This document shows positions 1 through 11,350 of a stretch of DNA of 64,000 bases, one piece after another. How positions within the stretch are numbered: the stretch's first letter is position 1; each line of letters opens with the position of its first letter. This DNA comes from Galeopsis tetrahit (Eukaryota > Streptophyta > Magnoliopsida > Lamiales > Lamiaceae). Below the pieces are notes generated by a model. The model had not been told where the DNA came from, made no database searches, and saw only the letters and a list, made by a program, of their open reading frames with translations. The stretch is from positions 6,078,501 through 6,142,500 of the forward strand of contig OY776123.1 in NCBI GenBank assembly GCA_963675135.1, given 5' to 3'. The translations under genes were made by a program, and so were the position numbers.

Positions 1-748
1 TCTCCTTTATCTCGATGTGAGTTTCTTTAATTTTGTGAAAAAAATGTCTCATTATGGCAAATCCTCTCTTAATTATTGCAATAAAAGTCTTGATAATTAG
101 TATGTCTGACTATGAACATCAAGAAACTGGATTATTTTAGTCAAATTGTATGCATATGCCATAAAGTTGTCATCTTTGATGATTATGTCTCAATGTGGGT
201 ACTTAGAACACAAGATTTTTTTAGTCGAATTCCTTTCTTGATAATCACTCTTGATATGTGCTATTGTTTATGATACTTTATTCTTTGTGCTCTTTGGTTT
301 GCTTTTGCACAGAAGAAGGTTCTTTCTTTTCTCTGGATTTGATTCTCTTTTTTTAATTTGTTAGTTTCTGTTACTTTTTTCATACGACCATTTAGATTGC
401 TTTATTCTCTTATTTAAGGTTCATTATATTATTCTCTTATCCTAAACCAAAGATTCATTTAGTTTTAGATTATTGGTTGTGTGTCTAAGCATGAATCCAA
501 ATGTATAAAAATGGATGTTAATGAACTCATTTTGTTGGGCTATTTCATACATTCGATCTCATTCTGTTCGAGTTTTCGCATCAACTCGTTTTAAAGCTGT
601 TCCTTGATGTAGTTATTTCTCTTCATGTCAATGGTTGAGCATCGCAGAATGCATACCAGCTCTGCTCGAATTTCTGTCTGAAGTACAGTTTTTCGTTTAT
701 AAAAGTTGTGTAATTGAATGGTTTATGGGATTTTCACAATGATCACAG
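1..748 (+). other. Intron of the NHL gene (non-coding)
   Basis: The stretch is T-rich, lacks an open frame with NHL similarity, and ends in an acceptor AG at 747-748 just before the first recognisable exon. I read it as the 3' portion of an intron whose donor lies off the left edge. Confidence 0.6.
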
Positions 749-2184
749 ATAGTAGACCTAGATTGATGGCTGGATCAGCTGAAGGGTACAGCGGCCATGT
801 CGATGGGAAGCTAAGACAAGCAAGAATGAACCATCCAAAAGGGCTTACTGTTGATGATAATGGGAATGTGTATGTTGCCGATACAATGAACATGGCGATC
901 AGGAAGATTAGTGATACCGGTAAAAAAAACAAGCAATTCATAATGTTGAGATTACATGTAAGAAATGCCTCCAAAACCGGAAAACAATTTTTTTACTTTG
1001 TGCAGGAGTTGTGACAATTGCGGGTGGGAAATCGGGCAGAGGAGGAGGACATGTCGACGGCCCAAGTGAAGATGCCAAGTTTTCTGATGATTTTGACGTG
1101 GTCTACGTTGGAAGTAGCTGTTCTCTGTTGGTCATAGACAGGGGGAACCAAGCAATTCGAGAGATTGAACTCCATGAAGACGATTGTGCCCACCAAGACG
1201 ACAAAATTATACAATTAGGTGACTATACAGGTTATTTCGCATCCTTCCACTTCTTTAATTTGAATTATATCTTTCGTATCCCCAAACTTAAAATTCTGGA
1301 TCCGTCACTGCTAGCCTGCTGAGACGTGGTTTATTATCGTTACAGGAATAGCAGTCCTTGCTTCAGCTTGTTTCTTTGGTTATATGCTGGCCTTATTACA
1401 ACGTAGGATTTCGGAAATTCTTTCGTATCAAAGTGTAAGTAAAAAATTATGTTCGACTCTCCTATTTTGGTCATTTGTGGTATGTGTGTTTTGAAGAACC
1501 CCTATTCGTTTCTATCTCAAGGAACAAAAGTCTTACGCGAAGAAGAGCATGCCACCCGCACCATACCAGAGGCCGCCACCTTCCAAGTCCGTGTTGCCGC
1601 CTCTGATTCCTCAAGAGGACGAATACAATAGACACGACGAGGGCTTATTCAGTTCACTAGGAAAGCTTTTCGTCTCCACTGCGTCATCCATTGGTGAGAT
1701 TTTCGGACGAAAGAAGGCCATGCACATGCAGCCACAGCCTCAGCCAGCCCACCATTACCCGCCTAGGCACGGCAATGCATGGCCCGTTCAAGAGAGCTTC
1801 ATGATTCCACGCGAAGACGCTCCCCCTCCCGTCGACACTAGAGACCCTACGCCAAGAAAAGGCTATCCTATGGAAAAATCGAGGCAATTCAAGCAAAGTC
1901 GATCAACGTACTATAACGAATGGAATCACGGAGAGTATCAACAGCAGCAGGCACAACGACACGTGCAGCATCAGAAGCACCGGCCGGCCACCCCGCAGAC
2001 TTATTACGAGCCCCAAAACAACGAGACGAATGAGATTGTGTTTGGGGCCGTCCAGGAGCAGGATGGACGACGCGAGGCAATGGTGATAAAGGCGGTCGAT
2101 TACGGGGATCCGATGTACAATGAGAAGAATGTTAGGTCTAGGTACAACTACATGAGTTATTCATCGTACCCTATGGCTAGTTAG
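749..2184 (+). CDS. NHL-repeat protein, 3' part (5' end outside window)
   Basis: Four exons are read as 749-919, 1006-1218, 1346-1434 and 1522-2184; every junction is GT-AG and keeps frame. The first two carry NHL beta-propeller repeats with typical wording (HPKGLTVDDNGNVYVADT, AIRKISDTG, then LLVIDRGNQAIREIELH). Exon 3 encodes a hydrophobic segment (GIAVLASACFFGYMLALLQ) that should be one membrane span. Exon 4 is a Pro/Gln/His-rich, low-complexity tail ending at TAG 2182-2184. This order, extracytoplasmic NHL repeats then one span and a disordered tail, matches plant NHL proteins of the At1g70280 type, whose function is not established. The N-terminal signal peptide and first repeats lie left of the window. 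The gene call is firm; the biochemical role is unknown. Confidence 0.9.
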
Positions 2185-2778
2185 TAGTGTTGTGAGATGT
2201 TGACAACATTAAACATGTGTATAGAAGATGTCAGATGAAGAGATACTTTTGGTTGCAGTGTAGTTTCACTTTGATGGTGATTGAAAAACATGTTGTCTGA
2301 AGACTATTACTATTATTATTATAATGTTAAGAGAAACAGAGATGCGCGTGATCCATGGTATTGAGTTCTCTGACAAAGGTAGCCACACTATTTCAGGCCT
2401 CAAAGACTAGATAAATGGAGTATTCATCACTCTATTCACGTAAAAAAAATTAAGCCAACAAAATTGCATATAATATCATGTAAGGACAATATAGTCATTT
2501 TATGCACATATATTTTATTTAATTGATTGAGTTTGTTCCACACCACCCTCACCTGCACTTGCACCGGTGGTGGATGTGGATGTGGATGGTAACTGTATCT
2601 CCTCCGATTCCTAGGGTTTTTTTTGTTGGGACGTTGTTCTGTAATTTGAGAGGTTTCTTTGTGGTGACTTTTGCTCGTATTGTTGGTTGAGGTTTTTTCC
2701 TTGAAGTTGTGATTGCGGTGGCCAATGGGTCTTCATGCTATTATTATATTTGCACACTTTCAAGGTTGGAGACACTAA

Positions 2779-3110
2779 GGTGGTGTTTGGTTTGGAATTG
2801 ATTTGGATTGGATTGGGATTTGGGTAATCCATGAATAGTAAATTGTGTGTAAGTTGTGTTTGGTTAAGGATTGAGAAGTAGGGGTAGATTTAACTTTATG
2901 TCACATCAATAGTGGTGTTATAATATTTTATTATCGTTAGTAGTGAAAGAAAAGTAAGAGAGAGAAGAAAGTGGAAGAGAGAATTAGTGTGTAGGTGTAT
3001 TATAGGGGTGGATTGGTATTTGGATTTGTATTGAGATGGATTGAAAGAGATTGGATTGGGATTGGGCCAATCCAAAATCCGGATTGGCCAATCTCAAAAC
3101 AAACACCGCC
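2779..3110. mobile_element. Tourist/Harbinger-like MITE
   Basis: The 332 bp element has terminal inverted repeats (left GGTGGTGTTTGGTTTGG, right the complement of GGCGGTGTTTGTTTTGAG) and is flanked by TAA on both sides (2776-2778 and 3111-3113). A 3 bp TWA duplication is the PIF/Harbinger signature. There is no coding capacity. A related element, 22653-23022, lies in an intron of the E2 gene. Confidence 0.75.
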
Positions 3111-3322
3111 TAATGGATTGAGTCTGATTCGGAGTTGACAAATTATTCCTTGGAGACTTCAGGGTTTGTGGAGCGTTACACACCACCTTTTGGAGGACAT
3201 GTTGATTCTCTCTTGCCAAGCTTCGGGTCACCTCCACCATTTGAAGAGGTCAATGCTCGAATATTATCTCTCATTTTTTGTATAGTGATATGAACACTGA
3301 GTATTTTCACTTCAATAAGATT

Positions 3323-3440
3323 GTTACTTAGAGTCTTGAACCAAATTTTGTTCCTAAAAGGGTTTTTCTAGGCAATGTTTTAACGACTCCCGACCTCTTA
3401 TTCGACATGTGAACTTATGACGTTAGATATATTTTTTTTA
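3323..3440 (+). mobile_element. Fragment of LINE 3' tail
   Basis: This stretch (around TCTAGGCAATGTTTTAACG and TCGACATGTGAACTTATG) is clearly related to 8262-8370, which directly follows the RNase H region of the decayed LINE at 7.3-8.2 kb. It is therefore a detached 3' end of the same LINE family with no coding part left. Confidence 0.55.
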
Positions 3441-3741
3441 ATAATATATTTATTCCTCTCACCTGCACTCTCACCTGCACTTGCATACACAGAACACAAA
3501 CACGTGTGTGTAATTTAGATAACTAAGTTTTGTGACTGTTCATTTCATTGTGGTTATCTTAGGTTAAAAATTCTTGGCATGGAAGTTGATGAAACCCCAT
3601 CTTATCTATAACCTCGGAACAATGATCATTACAATAAATACAATGTCTAATCAATTATAGGACCACAACCACATCTTGCTTATGGCACAATCACCAATAT
3701 ATAATTTATTTATTTATTGCATCAAATATATGACAATTGTC

Positions 3742-3842
3742 TTCTCAGCGTTAATTTAAATAAACAACAAAGTTTATGGAGTACATTTCATCCTCTCAGC
3801 GTTAATTTAAATAAACAAAAAAGTTTATGGAGTACATTTCAT
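3742..3842. repeat. Two-copy tandem repeat, about 50 bp unit
   Basis: Two near-identical adjacent copies share CTCAGCGTTAATTTAAATAA followed by AGTTTATGGAGTACATTTCA. The pair directly precedes the 95 bp array. Confidence 0.8.
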
Positions 3843-3845
3843 AAA

Positions 3846-4222
3846 AACTTGGTAAATTAAGGATGATAATGAATCAGAATGTAATCTTATTTAGGATTCC
3901 TAATAGGGTTAATTTAAAAAACACAGTAAAATTAAAAAGTAACTTGGTAAATTAAGGATGATAATGAATCAGAATGTAATCTTCTTTAGGATTCCTAATA
4001 GGGTTAATTTAAAAAACACAATAAAATTAAAAAGTAACTTGGTAAATTAAGGATGATAATGAATCAGAATGTAATCTTCTTTAGGATTCCTAATAGGGTT
4101 AATTTAAAAAACACAATAAAATTAAAAAGTAACTTGGTAAATTAAGGATGATAATGAATCAGAATGTAATCTTATTTAGGATTCCTAATAGGGTTAATTT
4201 AAAAAACACAATAAAAAAAGTA
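3846..4222. repeat. Tandem array, four copies of a 95 bp unit
   Basis: Unit starts (AACTTGGTAAATTAAGGATG) fall at 3846, 3941, 4036 and 4131, exactly 95 bp apart, with very few differences between copies. The last copy runs straight into the left arm of the tRNA palindrome. High identity between copies points to recent amplification. No coding signal is seen. Confidence 0.92.
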
Positions 4223-4244
4223 AGGGATATTGGATCGGGGGTTT

Positions 4245-4316
4245 TGAACCCGACGTGAATCGAACACGCAACCTTCTGATCTGGAGTCAGACGCGCTACC
4301 ATTGCGCCACGGATCC
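4245..4316 (-). tRNA. tRNA-Trp (CCA)
   Basis: The 72 nt cloverleaf is read on the minus strand. The acceptor starts GGATCCG and pairs with CGGGTTC (with wobble pairs), the anticodon loop is CTCCAGA giving CCA, and the T arm is GCGTG-TTCGATT-CACGT. It is identical to the plus-strand copy at 4427-4498. A T7 run about 30 nt downstream could terminate Pol III. A, D and T arms look intact, so it is potentially functional. Confidence 0.93.
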
Positions 4317-4426
4317 CTGGTGTCAATGTACTCAAATTAATCTTTAATAATGTATTTTAAATGGTTAATGTGGGCTATTAAACAAAGTACATTTATTAAG
4401 GATTAATATAGTCAATTAGACATCAG

Positions 4427-4498
4427 GGATCCGTGGCGCAATGGTAGCGCGTCTGACTCCAGATCAGAAGGTTGCGTGTTCGATTCACGTCGGGTTCA
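4427..4498 (+). tRNA. tRNA-Trp (CCA)
   Basis: The 72 nt tRNA is read from GGATCCG to CGGGTTCA, with a D arm closed by GCGC pairs, anticodon CCA in loop CTCCAGA, and the B-box core GGTTGCGTGTTCGATTC. There is no intron and no genomic CCA tail, as usual for nuclear tRNA. It is head-to-head with the copy at 4245-4316, 110 bp apart. A T7 tract lies near 4525. Confidence 0.95.
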
Positions 4499-4831
4499 AA
4501 ACCCCCGATCATACAATCCCTATATTTTTTTATTCATATTAATCATTATCAATGTTTTGTTTAGTAACCATTTTAAATCCACTTTACGGCACACTGCATG
4601 CACATATTGATTTGGGCCCATAATTGGGCTGATATAGACATGCATGGTGCTTTTATTCCTTGCAAGCATTGGTACATTGATCTACAAGCTACCAAATCCC
4701 CCGATTCATTACAAGAAGAACAAATAGCAATATCGGAGTACAATCTTTCTAAATTATAGATATGTTAATCCTGTGATCCACTAATATTTGAATGCCCTTC
4801 TCCTGGACTAGTACCAGAATTCTTGACATTA

Positions 4832-5051
4832 GCATCAAGTGACGTGAACTTTTCGTAACGATCACCCTTGGCTCCGAGTACAAGAGGTGTTTCATGAGGA
4901 TGGGTACTAATGAGACGTGTTCGAACTCAAGAAAAAATCATGCATCAAGAGACGTGAACTTTTCGTAACGATCACCCTTGGCTCCGAGCCTCCGAGTACA
5001 AGAGGTGTTTCATGAGGATAGTACTAATGAGACGTGTTCGAACACAAGTAA
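4832..5051. repeat. 110 bp tandem duplication
   Basis: Copies begin at 4832 and 4942 with GCATCAAG followed by GACGTGAACTTTTCGTAACG and share AGTACAAGAGGTGTTTCATG further on. The second copy carries a short internal duplication (GCCTCCGAG). No gene is seen in it. Confidence 0.85.
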
Positions 5052-7290
5052 AAATCAAGAAAAATGCATATATTACAATTCAAAAATTAGGTACGTTTGT
5101 TTTTTTTAATTATTATTTATGGTGTGTAATTGACCCTAAAAAATTCCCAAAATTTATGAGTAGACCAATAGAACCGAAATCAAAATCTATGTGCGTAGAC
5201 TTGAAAATACTACAACCTACGAAAAATATTGAACGACACTTGATAATTGACAAATTAATTAATTAAACAATTGTTTTCCAAAACAATGTATTTACCTTCC
5301 CGGAAATACGCATTTGTGTGTGTCGCGGGAGCTTCCCAACACCGGGAATGTAGGGACATGCATTTTTTTTATACTCCAGGTTGAATTTGCTTAATTACTA
5401 GTAGAGTATTACTGTATTATTTTGGTTCAACAAATATTAAGAGTTAGTATAAAAAATTGGAAATAAAATAACTAATTGTTTCTTAATCCAAAAGTACATT
5501 ACTACTTAACTACTGGTTAGAAATGCATATCTAAAGATGGTTCAAATGTTATATTTTGCAAAATATGGCTCAATTAGTTCGATGAATAAGAATAAAAAAG
5601 AATGTAACACTGTACCTACCGCTGCAAAATTCAAAGTCTAAAATTCTTGGTTGTTCAAAATTATACAATGTACTCCTCCATCCATGAAATGTGGTCCCAT
5701 TAGAGTGTGACACATATTTTAAGAAAAAAAAATAGATAAAGTAAGGGTATTATAGGGTATTGTGGGGTCCATTGTGAATAAAATGATTGTTTGTGAATAA
5801 AGTGATTGTTTGTGAATAGAGTTGATGGCTAATTTAGTAATTAAGTGATGGTTGAAGGGTGATAGTTTCCATAAAGAGTATGAGACTACATTTTATGGAC
5901 AAAAAATATAAGGCAAATGAGACTACTTTTCGTGGACGGAGAGAGTATTATTGTTCTGTAATATTTATGACCAACTTGAACTCGGAGGAATTTCCATGAC
6001 ATTTTTTAAAGTTTGTTGAAAAAAAAAATACTTCATCTGTCTTAAAAAGATCGATATATAGTCCATTATTCATTTTGATATGTCTCAAATTATAGTTCAT
6101 TTTTTTTTATTTTAATATTTTTGTCAAAAATACTCTTATTTAGTGATTGTTGGGATTAGTTAATAATATGGTTCATTAACCTTAAATAGGGTATACCAAG
6201 AATGTAAGAGTAAATTTTATATGCAAAAAATGTTTGCATTGGTTTGTGTGAAAAAAGAAAATGAACTAAGAAGTATTTTTTTAGAAAAAGGAAATACTTT
6301 TTATTTGAAACGTTTTTAGGATGATATTGATTGCACGAATCGATTTTTAAACCAAATCATGACGAAGAAATTTTTTGCTCCACACGTACAAGAATTGCTT
6401 GAATTTTATATAGATACATATGGGAAAATAAGAGATTTTGTTCTTCCTTCACGTAACATACTTTTACAAAACAATAATCATATGACTATCAGTTAAAAAG
6501 CAAGTAGTCATTCTGGTTACATTTACAAGTATTGGAGATTTGCTTTTGCCAAGAGGTCGGACTGAACATTAAAAGTTTCAAATTTGAAAATACCCTTAAA
6601 AATCACAGAAAATTCATCGAGACACAATTGAGGCATTGGACATGATAATAAGAGATTGTTATCCCTATACGATGATAATGCAGGATCCAAAAAGTTTAGG
6701 GGCAATACCATCTTGTTAGGAGGAGGTTTCAAACAAATTCTACTTGTAATACCAAGAGTAAGTCGACATGACACTTTATTAGCGGTGATAAACTAGTCAG
6801 TCATATTAGATTAATGCATTGCATACACCCTTTCACACAGAAAAGGAGTTTGCTACATGAGTTTTACACGTTGGTGATGGAAAGAAAAAAAAATAAAAAA
6901 AAGTTGTATTGAAGAAAACAAAGGTGGAGAAATGGAAAAGATAGATACAGAGACTAGAAGTTGATGCTAAAAAAAATGAAGGAAAGACAATGGAGTAGAT
7001 CGCAAAATACATATATCCATAATTGAATACTTCGATCAGAAATAAAGAACATCTATCGAATAGAGAGATCCTTACACCAACAATGAAACAATGGATGTAA
7101 TAAATAGATTAATGTTGTCACAAGTATCGAAAAAAAAATACTTTAGTTTTGATAGTATAAAAAAAAAGGAAAAGGGATTGAAATTAATGAAGTTTTATAT
7201 TGGACCAAACATCAATTTGAGAGTGAAAGAAAGATGTTCCTATCATGTTGTTGAGAAACATCAATTTGAAGTGTATTTTCATATACCATT
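5052..7290. other. Gene-free AT-rich stretch
   Basis: Apart from the Stowaway MITE I see no conserved protein, RNA gene or clear transposon boundary. The short open frames here have no recognisable domains. Confidence 0.5.
5673..5945. mobile_element. Stowaway-type MITE
   Basis: The ends are inverted repeats (CTCCTCCATCCATGAAATG and the complement of CTCTCTCCGTCCACGAAA), flanked by TA on both sides. The element is 273 bp and non-coding. Confidence 0.7.
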
Positions 7291-8244
7291 ATGAAAAGGC
7301 TTTTGCTCTCATCTTTTGGGATTCAGGGTCTGTCGATTTGTGTGCTGTGCCGCGGGAATTCTGAGTCGCTAGACCATCTGCTTGGCCATTGTCCGTTCAC
7401 GTTGGAGATTTTACGCAGCTTGACTCACATGTTTGGGATCACGATTCACACAGGGGTCAACTTCCTAGACATCTTCCTTCAGGCCACTAGAGTTCAGTTG
7501 GGTCCGTAGTCTTTGGAGTGGTGGAGGGCGGGCTTCGTCACTGCTATTTGGGTTGTTTGGACTCTGCGGAACAGGGTAATATTCGATGGGGTTTCGCCCT
7601 CTGTTAGGAGATGTATGGCTCAAATCATTTCAGGCATTAAGGAGGCCAACAACATAGCTAGGGTTTTTTTGGACGACACAGTTCGGGATCTACTGATTGC
7701 TAGGGCTCTTGGTATTTCGAGCAGACACAGGCCAACGAGACAAGGTTCATCTATGATTTGGTTCCTGCCTAATCCGGGTTGGTACAAGGTTAACACGGAC
7801 GGTAGTGCCTCTTCTTCCCCGGGTAATCTGCATGCGGTGGCGGTATTCAGGACCTTCAGGGGATTTTTCGTGGCTGCGGTCGCTACTAAGGTGGGTTGGG
7901 GTCTCCCTTTTGAGGCTGAGTTGGCAGCGGTACTTATGGCCATCAAGTATGCACATGATCAGGGATGACACTTCCTTTGGATTGAGTCGGATACGACACT
8001 CACGATAGACACTTTTATGAGCACCAATCCCTCTATTCCTTGGCGTCTGCAAGGCCTTTGGAGCCAGATCCACCCTCTTACACAGGACATGCACATCAGA
8101 TACTCACACGTCTTTAGAGAGGCCAACCAGGCGGCGGATGTTGTGGCCAAGACTGGCCTTGATTGTGTTTGGAGAGGTTACCCACCAGACTTTTTACTCT
8201 CATTTCTGCATAATGATTTATATACTGCTTTCTATAGACATTGA
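7291..8244 (+). pseudogene. Decayed LINE ORF2 C-terminus with zf-RVT and RNase H
   Basis: One reading frame runs across the whole region but is broken by TAG at 7507-7509 and TGA at 7966-7968. Before the first stop it encodes a zinc-binding zf-RVT motif (CVLC-x(11)-HLLGHC). After it comes an RNase H-like domain of the RVT_3 type, with WYKVNTDGSA (first catalytic Asp), FEAELAAVLMAI (Glu), WIESDTTL (Asp) and HVFREANQAADVVAK. These motifs are typical of plant LINEs with a C-terminal RNase H. Reverse transcriptase and endonuclease parts are absent, so this is a 5'-truncated, inactivated relic. Confidence 0.85.
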
Positions 8245-8380
8245 TTTTTAGAGGAGTGTATCTTTTTCCTTGACCTGGGTTTTATCCCTAAGGAGGGTTT
8301 TCCCAGGCAAGGTTTTAATGGCACTCCGGCCTCTGGCTCGACATGTGAGCTTATGGTCCTAGATTTCTTTTCTTCTTTTA
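8245..8380 (+). mobile_element. 3' UTR tail of the RNase H-type LINE
   Basis: This non-coding tail follows the RNase H frame and includes CCCAGGCAAGGTTTTAATGG and TCGACATGTGAGCTTATGG. The same tail recurs as an isolated fragment at 3323-3440. It is interrupted by insertion of the Stowaway MITE at 8383. Confidence 0.6.
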
Positions 8381-8382
8381 TA

Positions 8383-8666
8383 CTCCCTCCGTCCCAGAGG
8401 AACTTGCACCCTTGGGACGGCACACATTTTAAGAAATGTGTAAGAAAAAGTGTAATGAGTGATGTTTTGAGGGGTAGTTTTGTAAACTTTTATGAATAAA
8501 GTAAAATAAAAAGTAAATTGAGTGTGGAAAAGTAATGACATATTGGTAAATATGAGTATATTTTAAGAGTGAGGGTTATGAATATATTTCCTTTTATGGA
8601 GTGTGCAAATTGATAATGGGACATCCATATATGGAAAGTGTGCAAATTCCTGTGGGACGGAGGGAG
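8383..8666. mobile_element. Stowaway-type MITE
   Basis: It has excellent terminal inverted repeats (CTCCCTCCGTCCCA ... TGGGACGGAGGGAG) and TA duplications at 8381-8382 and 8667-8668. The inside carries the motif TTTGTAAACTTTTATGAAT, shared with elements at 12.0, 15.8 and 27.1 kb. Confidence 0.88.
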
Positions 8667-8668
8667 TA

Positions 8669-9600
8669 TGATCTACATTTTATTGTCTGAAAAATGGCTT
8701 TTGCTCAAATTGTACACAATATAACACCCTCTATTATTGAAAAATTATTATTAGGAAAGATGAGGTAAAATTTTCTTATAAATGGATATCACTCAGCAGG
8801 TTAATGTATTCCTTCCTAATTGCTGTTCTTATAATAAAGGTTAAAATAAAGTAATCATATTAACTATTTGAGGAATCAGATTAAATAATTAAACAAATTC
8901 GGCAGATTAAGGCATACAATATTGATGAATCAAAATTCCTTCCAATTCCAAATACACTAATCCCTCAATTTTATGAAGTCTGTTGTCGTTGTTATTTTAT
9001 GGAGTACAAAATTAAGAAACATGTATTTTTAACACATTATATTTCTTTTTCCCCTAGCTTTTTTCCTTATCTTTCTTAACTTTCCTTAATGAAAGAAAAA
9101 GAATGTCAACTTACCTTAATGAAAGAGAAAATAAAGGAGTACATTAATATTTTTTTAATAAAAGAGGGATATTGTAAAAATTACTTATGGATAATTTAGA
9201 GAGATTTAGGATAAAAATAGTAAAAACGATAAACTTTTTGAAAAGTAATAGATTTTATGGAAGGGGGAGTATAAAATATTGGAAATTAGATTAAATAATC
9301 AAAATTACAATAAAAATTCATTAAAAACTAAGGATTAAGTCAAAACACATTTATCTCACCACTCAATTAAGGTTATCAATAGATTACATAAAATTCGATA
9401 GGATATATATCACAAAAATTTATATGAAAAAAAATCAAGTGTTGTAGTCAAAAAAAGTTTCGGATTCACGTAATAATTTTTCATTTGTTCGCAATTATTT
9501 TGAAAATAATTAAGTGGATTAGCATTGATTAAACCGTATTAAAAAGGATCTTTGATAAATAAAAAAAGAAAAAAAAATTAAGCACAATTCAATTCTGCCT
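8669..9600. other. Gene-free AT-rich stretch
   Basis: No coding or RNA feature is recognised. The last part is the distal promoter of the gene at 9737. Confidence 0.5.
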
Positions 9601-9604
9601 GATA

Positions 9605-9736
9605 ATGGGCCGGCCCAATGGGCCAATATTGACAACTCTTTGTACACTTCATATTTCCGTTATGCTCCTACTTCTGCTGCATCGCCGCTATATAGATGGC
9701 AGTGGCACAATCAATGATTTAGATAAATTAGGGTTC
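9605..9736 (+). promoter_or_regulatory. Promoter and 5' UTR of the gene at 9737
   Basis: Two GGCCCAATGGGCC-type blocks (site II/TGGGCC elements, 9606-9623) lie about 65 bp upstream of a TATA box, CTATATAG at 9688-9695. Transcription would then start near 9720, which makes the first in-frame ATG at 9605 unlikely and supports ATG 9737. Confidence 0.55.
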
Positions 9737-10183
9737 ATGGCGCAACCTTCCGCCAAATTGCCCGTTATAGACGAAGGTTCCGGCGGTGATTTACACGATG
9801 CCGCATTCTTCCGGCGTCGATACTGTTGCTTCATCAATTTAACTTGTTTTGAATCGAATAATTGGCAGCGGATTTCACTCCTCAGTGGAGAACGAGAGAG
9901 TGTGAATGATCGGAATTGGTGGCGCAAGGGAATCGACGCATTGAAAAAGGTAAGGGAATGGTCGGAGGTTGTGGCTGGGCCGAAATGGAAGACGTTTATT
10001 CGGCGGTTCAACGGCAGGGCGAGGTCGTCTAGATTCCGGTACGATCCATTGAGTTATTCACTTAATTTCGACGAGGGGCAGGGGCATAACGCCGATTTTG
10101 AGAGCGATCTGGCTTTCCGGGACTTCTGTTCACGGTATTCGGCGATACCGGTGCAACTGAAGGATTCGATGTCGTCCACGTGA
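9737..10183 (+). CDS. Conserved small plant protein, function unknown
   Basis: This intronless gene encodes 148 aa. I chose ATG 9737 over the in-frame ATG at 9605 because a TATA box and TGGGCC elements lie between them. The protein has a Cys-containing N-terminal block (FFRRRYCCFINLTCF), a Trp-rich central helix (WWRKGIDALKKVREWSEVV) followed by GPKWKTFIRRF, and a C-terminal FRYDPLSYSLNFDEG motif. It is basic, with no signal peptide or membrane span. The central and C-terminal motifs resemble a family of short, single-exon plant proteins annotated as uncharacterised or stress-induced; I cannot name a function. GC content is clearly higher than in the flanks, as expected for a real gene. Confidence 0.82.
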   Translation: MAQPSAKLPVIDEGSGGDLHDAAFFRRRYCCFINLTCFESNNWQRISLLSGERESVNDRNWWRKGIDALKKVREWSEVVAGPKWKTFIRRFNGRARSSRFRYDPLSYSLNFDEGQGHNADFESDLAFRDFCSRYSAIPVQLKDSMSST

Positions 10184-10959
10184 TAGTCACGTGCGGGGTA
10201 ACTGTATACTGAAGGATTGGCGGGAATCTGCAGATTGACGATGGATTATTTTATTTTGTTGATATTTTATGATAAAACTCATTTTGATTTATGATTTTGG
10301 TAAAAATATGTACATCAGATTGGGCAACAAAGCAGAATGATTTTTTTAATGTTTTTGGTGTCTCAAATTTAGAAATGCTAAAAAAATCTTCTCAATTAGA
10401 AGGGGGTACCGAGTTGCATCATTTGTAAGGTTGTAATATTTGGAAAAATCTATTTAAGTTTTGATTAAATGAAGAAGCTCTTTTAATCTTTGTTTATTTT
10501 TTCTACGTCAAATGATTTAAAGATTAAATTAGATAAGGTCAAATATTGAGTCAAGATTAAATTAGATAAGTTGAAATGTTAGAGTTAAAGATTAAACTAG
10601 ATAAATTGAACATTAAAATTGAAGTAATCTGAAAGCTATTTTTATATTAAAAAGCATCAATCCATGAGTTGGAAGATGATGTTTGTCTTTGTTAAGAAAC
10701 AAACGAATGTCCTGAAAATGTTAATTAAATCATAATTAATTAATTGTAATTGAACTCTTAAATTTATGTTTAATTTTAAATCACACCTAGAGTAATATTT
10801 GTGAAAAATTGGGTTGTCAAGGATCTAGAGTCTAGGGAGGCCAATAGAAGAAGAATCACACAACTTAAGGATTGAAGGAAAAAATAAAAATAATTAATAA
10901 ATAAAATTAAAATTTGATAAGAAAATATAAGAAAGATTATTCATCGTCAACTGTTTTTT

Positions 10960-11350
10960 TTTTTTTTTTTAATTTGTTACACTTTTTAATTGTAATAACT
11001 TACACTTTTCAAAATAATATTTTAAGTTATATTGACGTGCATTTTTTAGTAATATTATATAGACGTGTACTTTTCAGTAATATTATGTTGCACTTTTCAA
11101 TTATAATAACTTACACTTTTCATTAAATATTGTGTTGAATTTTTCAGTTATATTGACTTGCACTTTTTAATAATATTGCGTTGCACTTTTTAGTTTTTAG
11201 TTATACTGACTTGCACTTTTTAGTTATAATGTCTTTCACTTTTCATTAAAAACTGTGTTGCACTTTTCAATTATAATATCTTACACTTTTTAATAAAAAA
11301 ATGTGTTACACTTTTCAGTAATATTGTGTTACACTTTTTAACATACACAT
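10960..11350. repeat. Degenerate minisatellite, TTGCACTTTTCAGTTATA type
   Basis: About twelve imperfect units of 25-40 bp repeat the core (T)TGCACTTTTCA(G)TTATA. It is followed by a non-repetitive tail with AGTTGACTTAGTCAA and CTATATAAGACTAATCC, which recurs after the related array at 62.5-63.0 kb. A shorter array of the same core lies inside the LRR kinase intron. Confidence 0.75.

Larger units (their letters stand above)
4210..4534. repeat. Large palindrome carrying both tRNA-Trp genes
   Basis: Similarity between the two arms extends beyond the tRNAs on both sides. Outside, GATCGGGGGTTTT and AATAAAAAAA are mirrored. Inside, the spacer itself is an imperfect inverted repeat (ATTAATCTTTAATAA against ATTAATCCTTAATAA). 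The whole unit is thus one inverted duplication centred near 4371. Confidence 0.8.

Noticed and set aside
6029..6315. Possible further Stowaway MITE (starts TACTTCATCTGTCTTA)
   Set aside because: The proposed right end pairs poorly and no clear TIR could be drawn.
9605..9736. Upstream in-frame ATG for the 148 aa gene
   Set aside because: A TATA box and TGGGCC motifs lie inside this stretch and the extension has no conserved character.
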